Below, one piece after another: positions 55,801 through 63,146 of a stretch of DNA of 64,000 bases. Position 1 is the first letter of the stretch, and every line of letters starts with the position of its first letter. The notes below the pieces were generated by a model, which was not told the origin of the DNA, made no database searches, and saw nothing but the letters and a program-made list of their open reading frames with translations. A program made the position numbers and the translations under genes. The DNA is from an uncultured Opitutaceae bacterium (GTDB taxonomy: Bacteria > Verrucomicrobiota > Verrucomicrobiia > Opitutales > Opitutaceae), in NCBI GenBank assembly GCA_903919205.1, contig CAIXHE010000109.1:36078-100077 (forward strand), in the 5' to 3' direction.

Positions 55801-58489
55801 CGGCCTGCAGCAGCTGGCGCCAGGCGAGGGCGGCGGCACCCCAAAAGTGCGGCGCAAACGGCAGATCGGCCGGCTTTCGAAGAAGGTCGACCAGGGTCGA
55901 GAGCACACCCGGCAGCAGCAGGATCGCAACGACCAGCATCGGGCCCAGTCGAGCGTGCTGGGGAGTGAGCAGCCAGCCGGCCCCGACCAGGGCGACAAGC
56001 GCGAAGGGCACCAGGCTGCGCCGCAGGTTGTCGAGGATCTTCCAGCGCCCGAGGGCGGCGATCGCGTTCGCCGTCCGGACGGAGCCCGCCGCGGGGACCC
56101 GGGGAAGGAGCCACGGGCAGATCTGCCAGTCACCGCGGATCCATCGGCGGCGCCTCGAAGCGTCGACATTGTAGCGCGACGGGGACTCCTCGAAGAGCTC
56201 CACATCGCTCACGAGCGCCGATCGCGCGTGGCAGGCCTCGAGCAGGTCGTGGCTGAGCACGGCGTTCTCGGGGAAACGCCCCCCGAGCGCCCGCTCGAAG
56301 GCATCCACCTCGTAGATGCCCTTGCCGATGAAGGACCCCTCGTGGAACAGGTCCTGGTAGACGTCCGAGACCTCTCGCGTGTAGGGATCGATCCCCGCGT
56401 CACCCGAGTAGAGGCGGGCGAACCAGGTGGCGCGAGCGCCCGGCAGGCTGACGCCGATCCGCGGCTGGAGGATGCCGTAGCCCTTGGTCACGACCCCGGT
56501 GGCCGCGTCAAACACCGGCCGGTTCAGGGGATGGGCCATGGCGCCGGCGAGCTCCCGCGCCGCGTCGCGCGGAAGCTGGGTGTCCTCGTCGAGCGTGAGC
56601 ACGTAGCGCACGGGGGAGAGGCCGCCGAGGTCTCCCACCACCTCCGAGAACCGGTCGCGGCCCCGGCCGCGGAGCAGCGCGTTCAGCTCGGCGAGCTTGC
56701 CGCGCTTGCGCTCGTAGCCCATCCAGACCCCCTCGCCGGGATTCCAGCGGCGCGGCCTGTGGAAAAGGAAGAAGCGGCCCGCCGGGGACGCGGGCACCTT
56801 CGCGTTCAGCCTCTCGATTCCCTCGCGGGCGCGTGCGAGCAGGGACGCGTCGCCCGGCATCTGCTCGCTCGGTGCGTCCCTGAAGTCGGTGAGAAGCGCG
56901 AAGTGCAGGTTCGGGTCGCGGTTGGAAAGCTGGTGGATCTCGAGGGTCTCAACCAGGCGGTCGATGCCCTCCTCGCTTGAAAGGATCGACGGGACCGCCA
57001 CCAGCGTCGCGCAGTCGGGGTCAATTCCCTTCCCGAAATCCAGGCGCGGGATCCGCCCCGGCCGTATGAGAAGCATCGAGCACCAGTTGACGAGGGCGAC
57101 GGCCATCCGGCTCGAGCCCGCGGCGACCGCGAGCGCCCAGAGGGCGAGGCGCCACACCGCCTCGCCGGGCGAGCGCACCCATGCCCATGCCGCCCAGGTC
57201 GCGGCGAGGGTGGCAAGGAGGACGGCGCCCGAGTAGCTCGCGACAGGCCAGCGCGTGAGCAGGTTCTCGAGCCGGGTGCGCCAGGGCCAGCGCACGCGCA
57301 CGGCACGCCACAGGGCGCGCCGGCCGTCGTCCACCAGGTAGAATCCCACGTGGGCCGAGCGGTCCCCGGGGCCCGAGAGCAGGGCGGCCTCCGCCGCCAT
57401 GCGCACCGCATGCCCGGCCACCTCGCCCTCGGGGATCCGGCTGTGCCTGGAGAGCGCCTCGACGGCATGCCGGTAGCCGTCCCGCGTATGGAAGTCCATG
57501 GATCGGTACGCCCCGGAGGGATCCCCACGGAGGGTCTGGTCGACCACGCTCAGCCCCTCCACGAAATCCTTCCAGTCGGTCGAGCCGAGCAGGCGCAGGC
57601 TCGCGATGCTGTGGCTGACCGACACCTGGTCGGCTGCCTGGGACTGGCCCTCCTGCTGGACCCTCTCGTCGATGCTCACGCCCTCTTCAGACAGCCGGTG
57701 ATCGAGCCAGCTGCGGGCCAGGTGCAGGACGGGGCCCTGGCGCGCGAGGCGCTGGCTAAACTGCGCCACGAACGAGCGGGTGAGCGCGGGTTCCGACTTC
57801 GCCATGTCGGCCACGACGATCACGAGGCGCGAGGGGTTCTGCTCGACGACCCGCTGCAGCCGGTCGGCCCAGAGGTCCGCGAGGTTGCGCGCCTCCCGGG
57901 CGCGCGCCAGGCCCTCGGTGATCCGATGCAGGTTCTCGATCAGCCCGAGGCGCAGCATGATCGGGATCGCCCAGAGCTCCCCGAGCGTGAGGCAGGTCTC
58001 GGTCTGATAGGCGGCGATGAAGGTCGCGAGCGGGGCGACGTCGATCTGGGCGTCGGAGTGGGCGATGATATCAAGGACGATGCCGTAGACGCGGGGGAAT
58101 CCGACCGCCGCGCCGTTCAGCAGCCGGGGCAGCTCCCTGCTGTAGCTGCGGGGCAGGTGCCGGCGGGCGAGGCCTATCTGCTCCTCGACGAGGTAGAAGT
58201 TGTCCAGCAGCCACTCGGCGGCCGGGGTGATGCGCCTGCGCGGGTCGACCGCGAGGGTGGCGATGTTGAACGCGCGCAGGCCCTCCTCGTTTCGCGTAAG
58301 GCGGCCGAGAAGCCGGCTCGACCCGGCGCGCACCGAGGAGCGGTGGCTTCGCGCGAGCGCCGTGGCGTGGCGTGCGAGCTGGTCCCCGCTCAGGAGCTCC
58401 GCCCGCAGGGGGCCGTCGTCGGCGGGATCACTCAGGTGAAGCTTGCCCGCGATCCATCGCGGCCATTGTGCCGAGGCGCGCAGCATCAC
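49877..58489 (-). CDS. ndvB: Cyclic beta-1,2-glucan synthase (NdvB/Cgs-like)
   Basis: This 2870-residue inner-membrane enzyme makes periplasmic cyclic glucans that buffer osmotic stress. Domains in order: a helical N-terminal part (1-350); a membrane pair (about 410-460); a GT84 glycosyltransferase (about 490-830) with LTLDEDTQLPRD (about 633) and RRRRWIRGDWQ (about 783); further membrane helices (about 830-1000); a DUF3131/glucoamylase-like domain (from about 1015); then two carbohydrate-binding domains and a GH94 phosphorylase domain with MGCGDWNDGMNRVG (about 2550). Length and order match NdvB. It stands alone, with an element-type promoter, predicted start 58565 and a 76-nt leader. Confidence 0.94.
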   Translation of the reverse strand: MMLRASAQWPRWIAGKLHLSDPADDGPLRAELLSGDQLARHATALARSHRSSVRAGSSRLLGRLTRNEEGLRAFNIATLAVDPRRRITPAAEWLLDNFYLVEEQIGLARRHLPRSYSRELPRLLNGAAVGFPRVYGIVLDIIAHSDAQIDVAPLATFIAAYQTETCLTLGELWAIPIMLRLGLIENLHRITEGLARAREARNLADLWADRLQRVVEQNPSRLVIVVADMAKSEPALTRSFVAQFSQRLARQGPVLHLARSWLDHRLSEEGVSIDERVQQEGQSQAADQVSVSHSIASLRLLGSTDWKDFVEGLSVVDQTLRGDPSGAYRSMDFHTRDGYRHAVEALSRHSRIPEGEVAGHAVRMAAEAALLSGPGDRSAHVGFYLVDDGRRALWRAVRVRWPWRTRLENLLTRWPVASYSGAVLLATLAATWAAWAWVRSPGEAVWRLALWALAVAAGSSRMAVALVNWCSMLLIRPGRIPRLDFGKGIDPDCATLVAVPSILSSEEGIDRLVETLEIHQLSNRDPNLHFALLTDFRDAPSEQMPGDASLLARAREGIERLNAKVPASPAGRFFLFHRPRRWNPGEGVWMGYERKRGKLAELNALLRGRGRDRFSEVVGDLGGLSPVRYVLTLDEDTQLPRDAARELAGAMAHPLNRPVFDAATGVVTKGYGILQPRIGVSLPGARATWFARLYSGDAGIDPYTREVSDVYQDLFHEGSFIGKGIYEVDAFERALGGRFPENAVLSHDLLEACHARSALVSDVELFEESPSRYNVDASRRRRWIRGDWQICPWLLPRVPAAGSVRTANAIAALGRWKILDNLRRSLVPFALVALVGAGWLLTPQHARLGPMLVVAILLLPGVLSTLVDLLRKPADLPFAPHFWGAAALAWRQLLQAVLALAFMPYDAWVSADAIGRTLVRLLWTRRHLLQWRTSSDASGAAPAGLHQFLADMWIGPFVALAGLGVLAASRPAGAAWCLPIALLWFLSPAVAWWISRPIRVEPPKLSPDQLAFLGRTARSTWHFFETFASKEENWLPPDNFQEIPSPRVASRTSPTNIGLSLLANLAAADLGYVSAGGAVARTRDTFATLLRMERHRGHFYNWYDTRSLEPLPPRYLSSVDSGNLAGHLLTLGAGLREMSEAPILSPRALAGLRDTAGVLQALAGADAGLAAIVRGLGASPSGLAADYALLERTAGLAHAVAGAFAARGGAPAEWSAALERDCRGHMEEVLLFSPWLARRAGEGGPGPAEPAPTLREVSAWAPACAAVLQATPERAAEMERAGGRARERIEELGSLADLAEGFATMDFQFLFNESRNLFSTGYNVTDRRFDSGFYDLLASEARLCSYVAIALGQAPQDHWFSLGRLLVASRGTPVLVSWSGSMFEYLMPLLVMPSCEKTLLDDTYRSAVLHQISYARSLDLPWGTSESGYNRTDVDLNYQYRAFGVPGLGMKRGLAEDKVIAPYATALALMVAPAEACENLQRLASDGRMGAYGLYEAVDYTAERLPPDQTSVTIRSFMAHHQAMSLIAMANLSCGNAMQRRFMACPLLRAADLLLQERPPKAPASLPEKDFTSDLERGVAVDATSTVRVLADPGSPAPDVHLLSNGSYHVAVTSAGGGYSRWRDLAVTRWREDATLDDWGTFVFLRDLATGEAWSAAHQPTRCAGRDYRAIFSAAKVEFLQVRGDLEIHTSLCVSPEDDVELRRITLKNRSTAPRHIELTSYAEVVLATQGADAAHPAFGDLFVQTETIDGPTALLCTRRARSAGEQPPWMLHMVGLHCTELGEASCETDRLRFVGRGGTLAHPAAMRGGAPLSNTVGSVLDPIVSVRRSVVLGPDDSAVFDVVQGVSTSRQGVLAQLEKYRSPRMADRAFDLAWTHGQVTLRQLDATEGEAQMYGRIASALIYADPSRRAPAEAQAENRRNQSGLWSYGISGDLPLVVLRINGVDHLDWVLQLVKAHAFWKLKGLAAEMMILVEDVSIYRQSLHDQIAGLVGSGGSQASERAGGIFVRSLDQVPSEDLALFQASARVYFDGDDGTLAEQMEQRRVQEPRPLPLVPSRSQRAQAPGPVAPRELIFQNGLGGFTKDGHEYVITLAAGQMTPMPWINVIANPSFGTVVSEGGSAYTWAENSHEFRTTPWNDDPVSDTTGEALYLRDEQTGQVWSPTPLPARGTTPYVVRHGFGYTVFEHEENGIASELWVYVAMDAPVKFSVVRLRNLSDRARRISATGYWEWVLGEQRQGSLLHVRTEVDAMTGALMARNPYNIDFAGRIAFADVSEPVRSVTGDRREFLGRNGSAARPAALRRARLSGKVGAGLDPCGAIQVAVDLDALEEREVTFRLGVGRSLADVQDLVQRFRRAEAGRQALEGVWAHWNRTLGAVNVDTPDASVNMLVNGWLMYQTISGRLWGRTGFYQSGGAYGFRDQLQDVMALVHTEPALTREHLLRAAGRQYEEGDVQHWWHPPSGRGVRTRFSDDLLWLPYATCRYVSSVADTGVLDERVGFLKGRAVKPEEESYYELPARSEETGTLYEHCVRAIERGTTAGVHGLPLMGCGDWNDGMNRVGDRGRGESVWLAFFLHDVLARFSPVARGRGDSAFADRCDAEALRLRGAIAAHGWDGAWYLRAFFDDGTPLGSASGAECQIDSLPQSWSVISGAGETARSLQAMESVDRRLARRDLSLVQLLAPPFDKAPLDPGYIRGYIPGVRENGGQYTQAALWVAMALAEMGQSERAWEYFGMLNPVHHSSTPAKVATYKVEPYVMVADIYAVPPHEGRGGWTWYTGSAGWAYRLLAESLLGIHLEGERLRLEPRMPAAWASFKVHYRYRRTVYHITFTRRAGALPGAGLSVDGRGVEGRAISLHDDQLEHAVELEVA

Positions 58490-58571
58490 GGGGAGAACGG
58501 GGTCGCGCGGCGCGCCCCGTCCGTCGGAGGGCCTCCCGGGCGTCGCGTGGAAATCTCAGTCAAGGGGCCCC

Positions 58572-58610
58572 ATCATGGGGCCGCCGCACGCCGCGACATA
58601 TGGGGTGAAA
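58572..58610 (-). promoter_or_regulatory. Shared promoter element, cyclic-glucan synthase
   Basis: Minus strand: CGTTTCACCCCAT with a degraded left half, 22 nt, CATGAT. Predicted start 58565. The -10 lies inside a 17-nt perfect palindrome (58566-58582, GGCCCCAT-C-ATGGGGCC), a possible extra operator. Confidence 0.55.
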
Positions 58611-58645
58611 CGCTCCCTGCCCCGCCGGGGCGGCCGCGGGTCCGC

Positions 58646-59440
58646 CTACGACAGGGCCTCGCGAGCCTTCAGTGCCGCCTCGACGATTCCCTTGGCGTAG
58701 CGCTCCGCCCCGCCGCGAAACCACCTCAGTCCCTTCTCGGCGGTGGCCGCCGGGGCGTCGCCCATGATGCCGCTTCGCGAGATGTCCCGCGTGATCCAGG
58801 CGAAGGTCGCCGGCGCGAACTCCGGCCGAAGCATCCCGTCGTCGCCCACCTGCGCCGGGTACTCGCACACGGCCTGGCTCATGTCGACCAGCCCGGGGGC
58901 CGCCGCCAGGAGCCAGGACGTCTCCGCCTCGTTCGCGTGGAACCCGTACGTGAGTTCCTGCCGCGACACGTCCAGGTCCCATGCGCCCCTGAGCGTCGAG
59001 ACGCGCATGCCCAGCTCCGAGCGCACCTCCTCCATCGTGTAGTTGATGACCGCCACGTTGCCCCCGTGGCTGTTCAGGACGGCGAGGTGCCGGAATCCCC
59101 AGCGGTGCAACTGGCGTGCGATCGACAGCAGGAGCTCGCGCAGCGTGTCCTTCGAGACGAACAGCGTGCCGGGGAAGCCCCAGTGCTCGTTGCTCTTGCC
59201 GATGGTGACCGGGGGCGCGACATAGCACGGCAGGTCGGGCGGCAGCAGCGGCAGGGCCAGGTTGAGCCAGATCTGCCCGAGCAGCGAGTCGACCGCCACC
59301 GGCAGGTGGGGGCCGTGCTGCTCGATCGCGCCGACCTGCAGGATCACGGGCGCCCACGCCTTGTGGGGCAGCGCGTCGATCTCGGCGAGGCAGAGGGCCG
59401 GCAGGTAACGGTCGCGGTAGGCGGGAAAGGGGGCGTTCAT
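58646..59440 (-). CDS. Creatininase-family amidohydrolase
   Basis: This is a 264-residue metal-dependent hydrolase of cyclic amides. The metal-ligand set is complete: Glu and His in QVGAIEQHGPHLPVAVD, with the closing Asp; His in LNSHGGN; and Glu in ANEAETSWLL. The DISRSGIMGDAPAATAEKG block is also typical. Start 59440 overlaps the preceding gene stop by 4 nt. The true substrate is unknown: creatinine and formamide-type pathway intermediates are both used by this family. Confidence 0.9.
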   Translation of the reverse strand: MNAPFPAYRDRYLPALCLAEIDALPHKAWAPVILQVGAIEQHGPHLPVAVDSLLGQIWLNLALPLLPPDLPCYVAPPVTIGKSNEHWGFPGTLFVSKDTLRELLLSIARQLHRWGFRHLAVLNSHGGNVAVINYTMEEVRSELGMRVSTLRGAWDLDVSRQELTYGFHANEAETSWLLAAAPGLVDMSQAVCEYPAQVGDDGMLRPEFAPATFAWITRDISRSGIMGDAPAATAEKGLRWFRGGAERYAKGIVEAALKAREALS

Positions 59441-60213
59441 AGGGGGGTGCTGTCGGGCAGCTCGGGATGGGCGTGGATTTCGCCGAGGAGCGAGGCGAGG
59501 AGGGCGGCGCACCCCTCGAGGACCGCCGGGGCTTCGGCCCCGGCGGCCGCAAGGCTCTCCCACGGCGCGGGCAGGGGCACGGGCGCCTCCCGCACGAAGG
59601 TGCTGGCGGCCCCGACGGGCGGCGCCTGCCTCGGCTCCCTTCGGTAGAGGGCGGTGAGGACCGTCTGGAGCGTCCGCCTCGAGCGGCTGCGCGCAGGGTG
59701 AAAATCGAGCCCCAGCGCGCCCAGGTTCACGCAGAACGTCTGGATCCCGAGCGAGACCCGCAGGTCGCGCGCCGCGGCGTCCACGAGGTCCTCGTTCCAG
59801 GGGCTCGAGTTGAAGAGCACGACCCGCCGGAAGCCCGAGGCGACCACCGACTCGACCACCTCCCGCACGAGCGCGTGCGCCACGGCGGGACCGATCGGGA
59901 AGGCGCAGCCCGGGTGGGGGCCGAGGACAAAGCGCAGCGGCGGCAGGACGAGGAGCGGGAGGTTCCCGGGCCTCGAGGCGCTCGCGGCCCGGAGCACCGC
60001 GGTGAGAACGGTCTCCTCGGCGTCCAGCGGATGGCCGAGGCCGGCGTCGCACAATCCGGCGAGCGGCACGACGACCAGCGTGCGCGCCTTGTCGGGCCAC
60101 GCCTTGAACTGGGGCCAGCGCAAGTTCGGCCAGAAGGTGGCTTCGTCGGCCACGCAGAGGCTCCCGGAGGGAGCGGGCGGGACGGGGGGAGGCGTGTCGG
60201 GGGCGGGCGGCAT
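59437..60213 (-). CDS. Degenerate creatininase-family homologue
   Basis: This is a 258-residue protein with the creatininase fold pattern, but the metal site is lost. The EQHGPHLP block is replaced by LAGLCDAGLGHPLDAEE, and the NSHGGN block by NSSPWNED. The strand pattern RRVVLFNSS and FVLGPHPGCAFPIGP aligns with the active paralogue next door. It is therefore likely a pseudoenzyme that may pair with the active one. Start 60213 is an ATG after a Pro-rich region; the open frame further upstream overlaps the hydrolase gene and is a shadow. Confidence 0.78.
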   Translation of the reverse strand: MPPAPDTPPPVPPAPSGSLCVADEATFWPNLRWPQFKAWPDKARTLVVVPLAGLCDAGLGHPLDAEETVLTAVLRAASASRPGNLPLLVLPPLRFVLGPHPGCAFPIGPAVAHALVREVVESVVASGFRRVVLFNSSPWNEDLVDAAARDLRVSLGIQTFCVNLGALGLDFHPARSRSRRTLQTVLTALYRREPRQAPPVGAASTFVREAPVPLPAPWESLAAAGAEAPAVLEGCAALLASLLGEIHAHPELPDSTPL

Positions 60214-60221
60214 GAAGGGGG

Positions 60222-61910
60222 TCAGTCGGCGGGGAGCTCCGGCAGCGAGAGGCTCGAGGGCCTCGACGGGTCGTGGTACACCATGGCCAGGGCGCGGCCG
60301 AACTCGGCCGGGCTCGCCACGTCGAGCGCGTCGGCCGCCGTGCCGCTGTTGCGCGGGTACAAGGGGAACGACGAGGCCGCGAGGTCGAGTCGGATCCGCT
60401 CCCCCGCCGACCAGTGCGCGGCGATGGGATCGAGCGGCACGGTGGCCGCGGTGACCGCGTTCGCGGTGCGCAGGCGGCGGGCCCCCATGCACAGGAACAT
60501 CGTTCGCCCGTCCCGCCCCACCCGGGACAGGCGTGCGACCAGGTCGAGGGTGGGCGACGTGGCCTGCACGTGGACCGTGAGTCGAGGCGAACCGGCGATC
60601 CGCACGGGCTGCTTCAGCTCGGCAGACGAGTAGACGAGGAGCGAATTCGACTGCTGCTGGACCGAGAGCTCATGCGGCCCGTACGAGGCCATGCCGCCCT
60701 GGCCGCCCCCCGGGGCCGCCACCGGGACCTCGGGCTCGTAGCCGAGCACGTCCTCGGTGCTCCCGGGGGCGACCTCCCCGAGCGTGCCGTCCCCGAAGCG
60801 GGAATTCGCCCGGCCGCCGCTGCCAAGCCGCAAGTCGAGGCTCCTCGATCCGGCCGGGGGCCAGGTCTCGGACTGCCGCCAGCGGTTCTCCCCCAGGGAA
60901 AAGTAGCGGCATCCGCTCAGGGGACAGGGCGCCTGACCGGCCTTGGGGCCCAGCCAATGCCGGAACCACTCGACCACCATCTCGTCGACCTTGGGCGCGG
61001 CGCCCGGCCCGAAATCCGCCCCCGCCACGTGGGTTCCCCACGGGGAGTGCGCCCACGGCGTGGCGAGCAGGAACTGGTCGCCCCGGTCCTTGGCCAGGGC
61101 CGTGTAGCCCGCGATCGATCCCCGCAGGAAGATGTCGTACCAGCCCGACAGGTGGAACATCGGGTAGCCGAGCTCTCGGGTCTTCAGCAGGAGGTTCCAC
61201 GGCTCCCAGTAGCGGTCGTAGGTCGAGTGCTCGAGCCAGTCGGCCGCGTACCGGGGCAGGTCGGGGTTCGTCAGGGGCGCGGCGCGGCGCAGGGGCAGCT
61301 GGCGCAGCAGCCCCCCGAGGTCGCTCCAGGACCGGTCGAGGTCGGCCGTGCTGGGCGCCCCGATCCGCCGGGCGTCCTCGCGGAGCATCTGGTTCGCCCA
61401 CCCGAGGTTCCAGAGCTCGAGCAGGCCGTCGCGGTAGAACCAGTCGGCATAGAGGTCGAACGGCGTCATGTGCGGCGCCAGGGCGCACAGGGCCGGCGGC
61501 CGGTCGAGCGCCGCAAACAGCTGGACCACCGCCTGGTAGCTGAAGCCGAAAAGACCCACGCGGCCGTTGGAGCGGTCGAGTCCGGCGGCCCATTGCACCG
61601 AGTCGTATCCGTCCTCGCGCTCGTGCCGGAAAGGATAGTAGGAGCCCTCGCTGTCGCCGCGGCCCCGCACGTCCTGGACCACGACCATGAACCCGCGGCG
61701 GGCGTACCAGGCGGGGGGGGCGTACACGAGCCCGGAGGCGACGTCGCGGCCGTACGCCGTGCGCATCAGGAGGACGGGCCAGGGCCCGTCGCCCTTGGGC
61801 CTGTAGATGTCGGCCACCAGCCGCGCGCCGTCCCTCATGAGAGCGGGAACCCCCGGGATCAACTCCACGTCGGCAAACGGCGCCTCAAGACGGGTCCCAA
61901 TCATGGGCAC
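60222..61910 (-). CDS. CocE/NonD family serine hydrolase (X-Pro dipeptidyl-peptidase-like)
   Basis: This is a 562-residue alpha/beta hydrolase with a C-terminal jelly roll. The oxyanion region is VQDVRGRGDSEGSYYPF. The nucleophile is Ser in GLFGFSYQAVVQ (usual GxSYxG; here Gln follows Tyr). Asp is in HLSGWYDIFLRGS and His in ATPWAHSPWG, so the triad is complete. The C-terminal part (LDLVARLSRVGRDGRTMFLCMGARRLR) is the X-Pro-peptidase C domain. It acts on acyl esters or amides. It precedes the creatininase genes in the same direction, 8 nt apart. Start 61910 or 61904. Confidence 0.9.
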   Translation of the reverse strand: MPMIGTRLEAPFADVELIPGVPALMRDGARLVADIYRPKGDGPWPVLLMRTAYGRDVASGLVYAPPAWYARRGFMVVVQDVRGRGDSEGSYYPFRHEREDGYDSVQWAAGLDRSNGRVGLFGFSYQAVVQLFAALDRPPALCALAPHMTPFDLYADWFYRDGLLELWNLGWANQMLREDARRIGAPSTADLDRSWSDLGGLLRQLPLRRAAPLTNPDLPRYAADWLEHSTYDRYWEPWNLLLKTRELGYPMFHLSGWYDIFLRGSIAGYTALAKDRGDQFLLATPWAHSPWGTHVAGADFGPGAAPKVDEMVVEWFRHWLGPKAGQAPCPLSGCRYFSLGENRWRQSETWPPAGSRSLDLRLGSGGRANSRFGDGTLGEVAPGSTEDVLGYEPEVPVAAPGGGQGGMASYGPHELSVQQQSNSLLVYSSAELKQPVRIAGSPRLTVHVQATSPTLDLVARLSRVGRDGRTMFLCMGARRLRTANAVTAATVPLDPIAAHWSAGERIRLDLAASSFPLYPRNSGTAADALDVASPAEFGRALAMVYHDPSRPSSLSLPELPAD

Positions 61911-62051
61911 GGGCGCCGGGGCGCCCCGATGTTTCCCGGGCTTGAGGGCATACGGTCGCCTGAGCAGCTACCATGCCCAGCGCGCCTCGCCATCGGCCCC
62001 CCCTGCCCGCCCGCGCCACGGGCGTGGCACGCGCGATGCTCGACGCGGCGC

Positions 62052-63131
62052 ATGCCGACGGCCTCCCCCTCTGGTGCAGCAAGACAGCCAAGCCCGCGTT
62101 CCCCCGGAACGCGCTGGGGAGCCTGCACGGCGGCGCTCCGGCGGGCGCTCGTGCCCGGCCTCGCCCTCGGCGTGCTCCTCGCGAGCGGCTGCGGGCCGAA
62201 GTCGCCGGCCGCGTCCCGCGAAAAGAGCATCCCCGTCACCCTGGAGACCGACTGGTATCCCGAGGCGGAGCACGGCGGCTTCTACCAGGCGCTCGACAGG
62301 GGATTCTACCGGGACGTCGGCCTCGACGTGACCATTGCCCCCGGGGGCCCCAACACGCACCCGATCGTCGAGCTCGCCGTAGGGCACGCGCAGTTCGCGA
62401 TCGCGGCGAGCGACGACGTGATCGAGCAGGCCGAGCAGGGCCTGCCCTTCCTGATCGTCGGGGCGTTCATGGAGCGCTACCCGGAGGCGGTGCTCGTGCA
62501 CGAGGAGAGCCCCGTCCATTCGTTCAAGGACCTGGACGGGCGCACCATCATCGGGGTCCCGGGCACGGGATGGATCTCGCACGTCCAGCAGAAGTACGGG
62601 ATCCGGATCAACGTCGTGCCGGTGGCCTTCGAGCTCACGCGCTTCATGGGCAACAAGGACACGATCCAGCAGGTGTACCTGACGAACGAGCCGTACTTCG
62701 TGAAGAAGAACGGGGTGAAGGCGCGCACGCTGTACATCTCGGAGACGGGCTACGACCCCTACCGGGTGATCATCACGACCCATGCCTTCGCGAAGGCCCA
62801 CCCGGACGTGGTCCGGGACTTCGTCGCGGCGTCGAACAAGGGATGGAACGATTTCATCTTCGGCGACGCGTCGCCCGGCCGGAAGCAGGTGATGGACCGG
62901 AACCACGAGGTGGCCGCGGAGTATTTCAACGCGTCGCTCGACATCATGCGCAAGGAGCACCTGATCGACGGCCTCGCCGACCGCCACGAGCACATCGGAG
63001 CCCTCTCGCTCGCCAGGCTCCAGGACGAGATCGATCTCCTGGCCAGGATCAAGTTCATCCGGGCCGCGTTTCCCGTGGAGCGCGTCGCGACGGACGCGTT
63101 CCTGCCGCCGGAGCTGCGCGTGAAGCCGTGA
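62052..63131 (+). CDS. NMT1/THI5-like substrate-binding lipoprotein
   Basis: This is a 359-residue binding protein. A long n-region precedes the hydrophobic core and lipobox LVPGLALGVLLASG-C (Cys about residue 47). The mature part starts IPVTLETDWYPEAEHGGFYQALDRGFYRDVGLDVTIAPGGP, the NMT1/ThiY signature. DLDGRTIIGVPGTG is the second conserved block. It is divergent from the hydrolase-creatininase genes, which points to uptake of the compound they degrade. The permease and ATPase lie outside the window or elsewhere. The long n-region makes the start uncertain. Confidence 0.85.
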   Translation: MPTASPSGAARQPSPRSPGTRWGACTAALRRALVPGLALGVLLASGCGPKSPAASREKSIPVTLETDWYPEAEHGGFYQALDRGFYRDVGLDVTIAPGGPNTHPIVELAVGHAQFAIAASDDVIEQAEQGLPFLIVGAFMERYPEAVLVHEESPVHSFKDLDGRTIIGVPGTGWISHVQQKYGIRINVVPVAFELTRFMGNKDTIQQVYLTNEPYFVKKNGVKARTLYISETGYDPYRVIITTHAFAKAHPDVVRDFVAASNKGWNDFIFGDASPGRKQVMDRNHEVAAEYFNASLDIMRKEHLIDGLADRHEHIGALSLARLQDEIDLLARIKFIRAAFPVERVATDAFLPPELRVKP

Positions 63132-63146
63132 CGGGGACCCGGCGGA

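Noticed and set aside
60273..62051. Upstream part of a 952-residue plus-strand frame running into the binding-protein gene
   Set aside because: The part before 62052 is antisense to the CocE-type hydrolase and has no domain; only the last 359 residues are the real protein.
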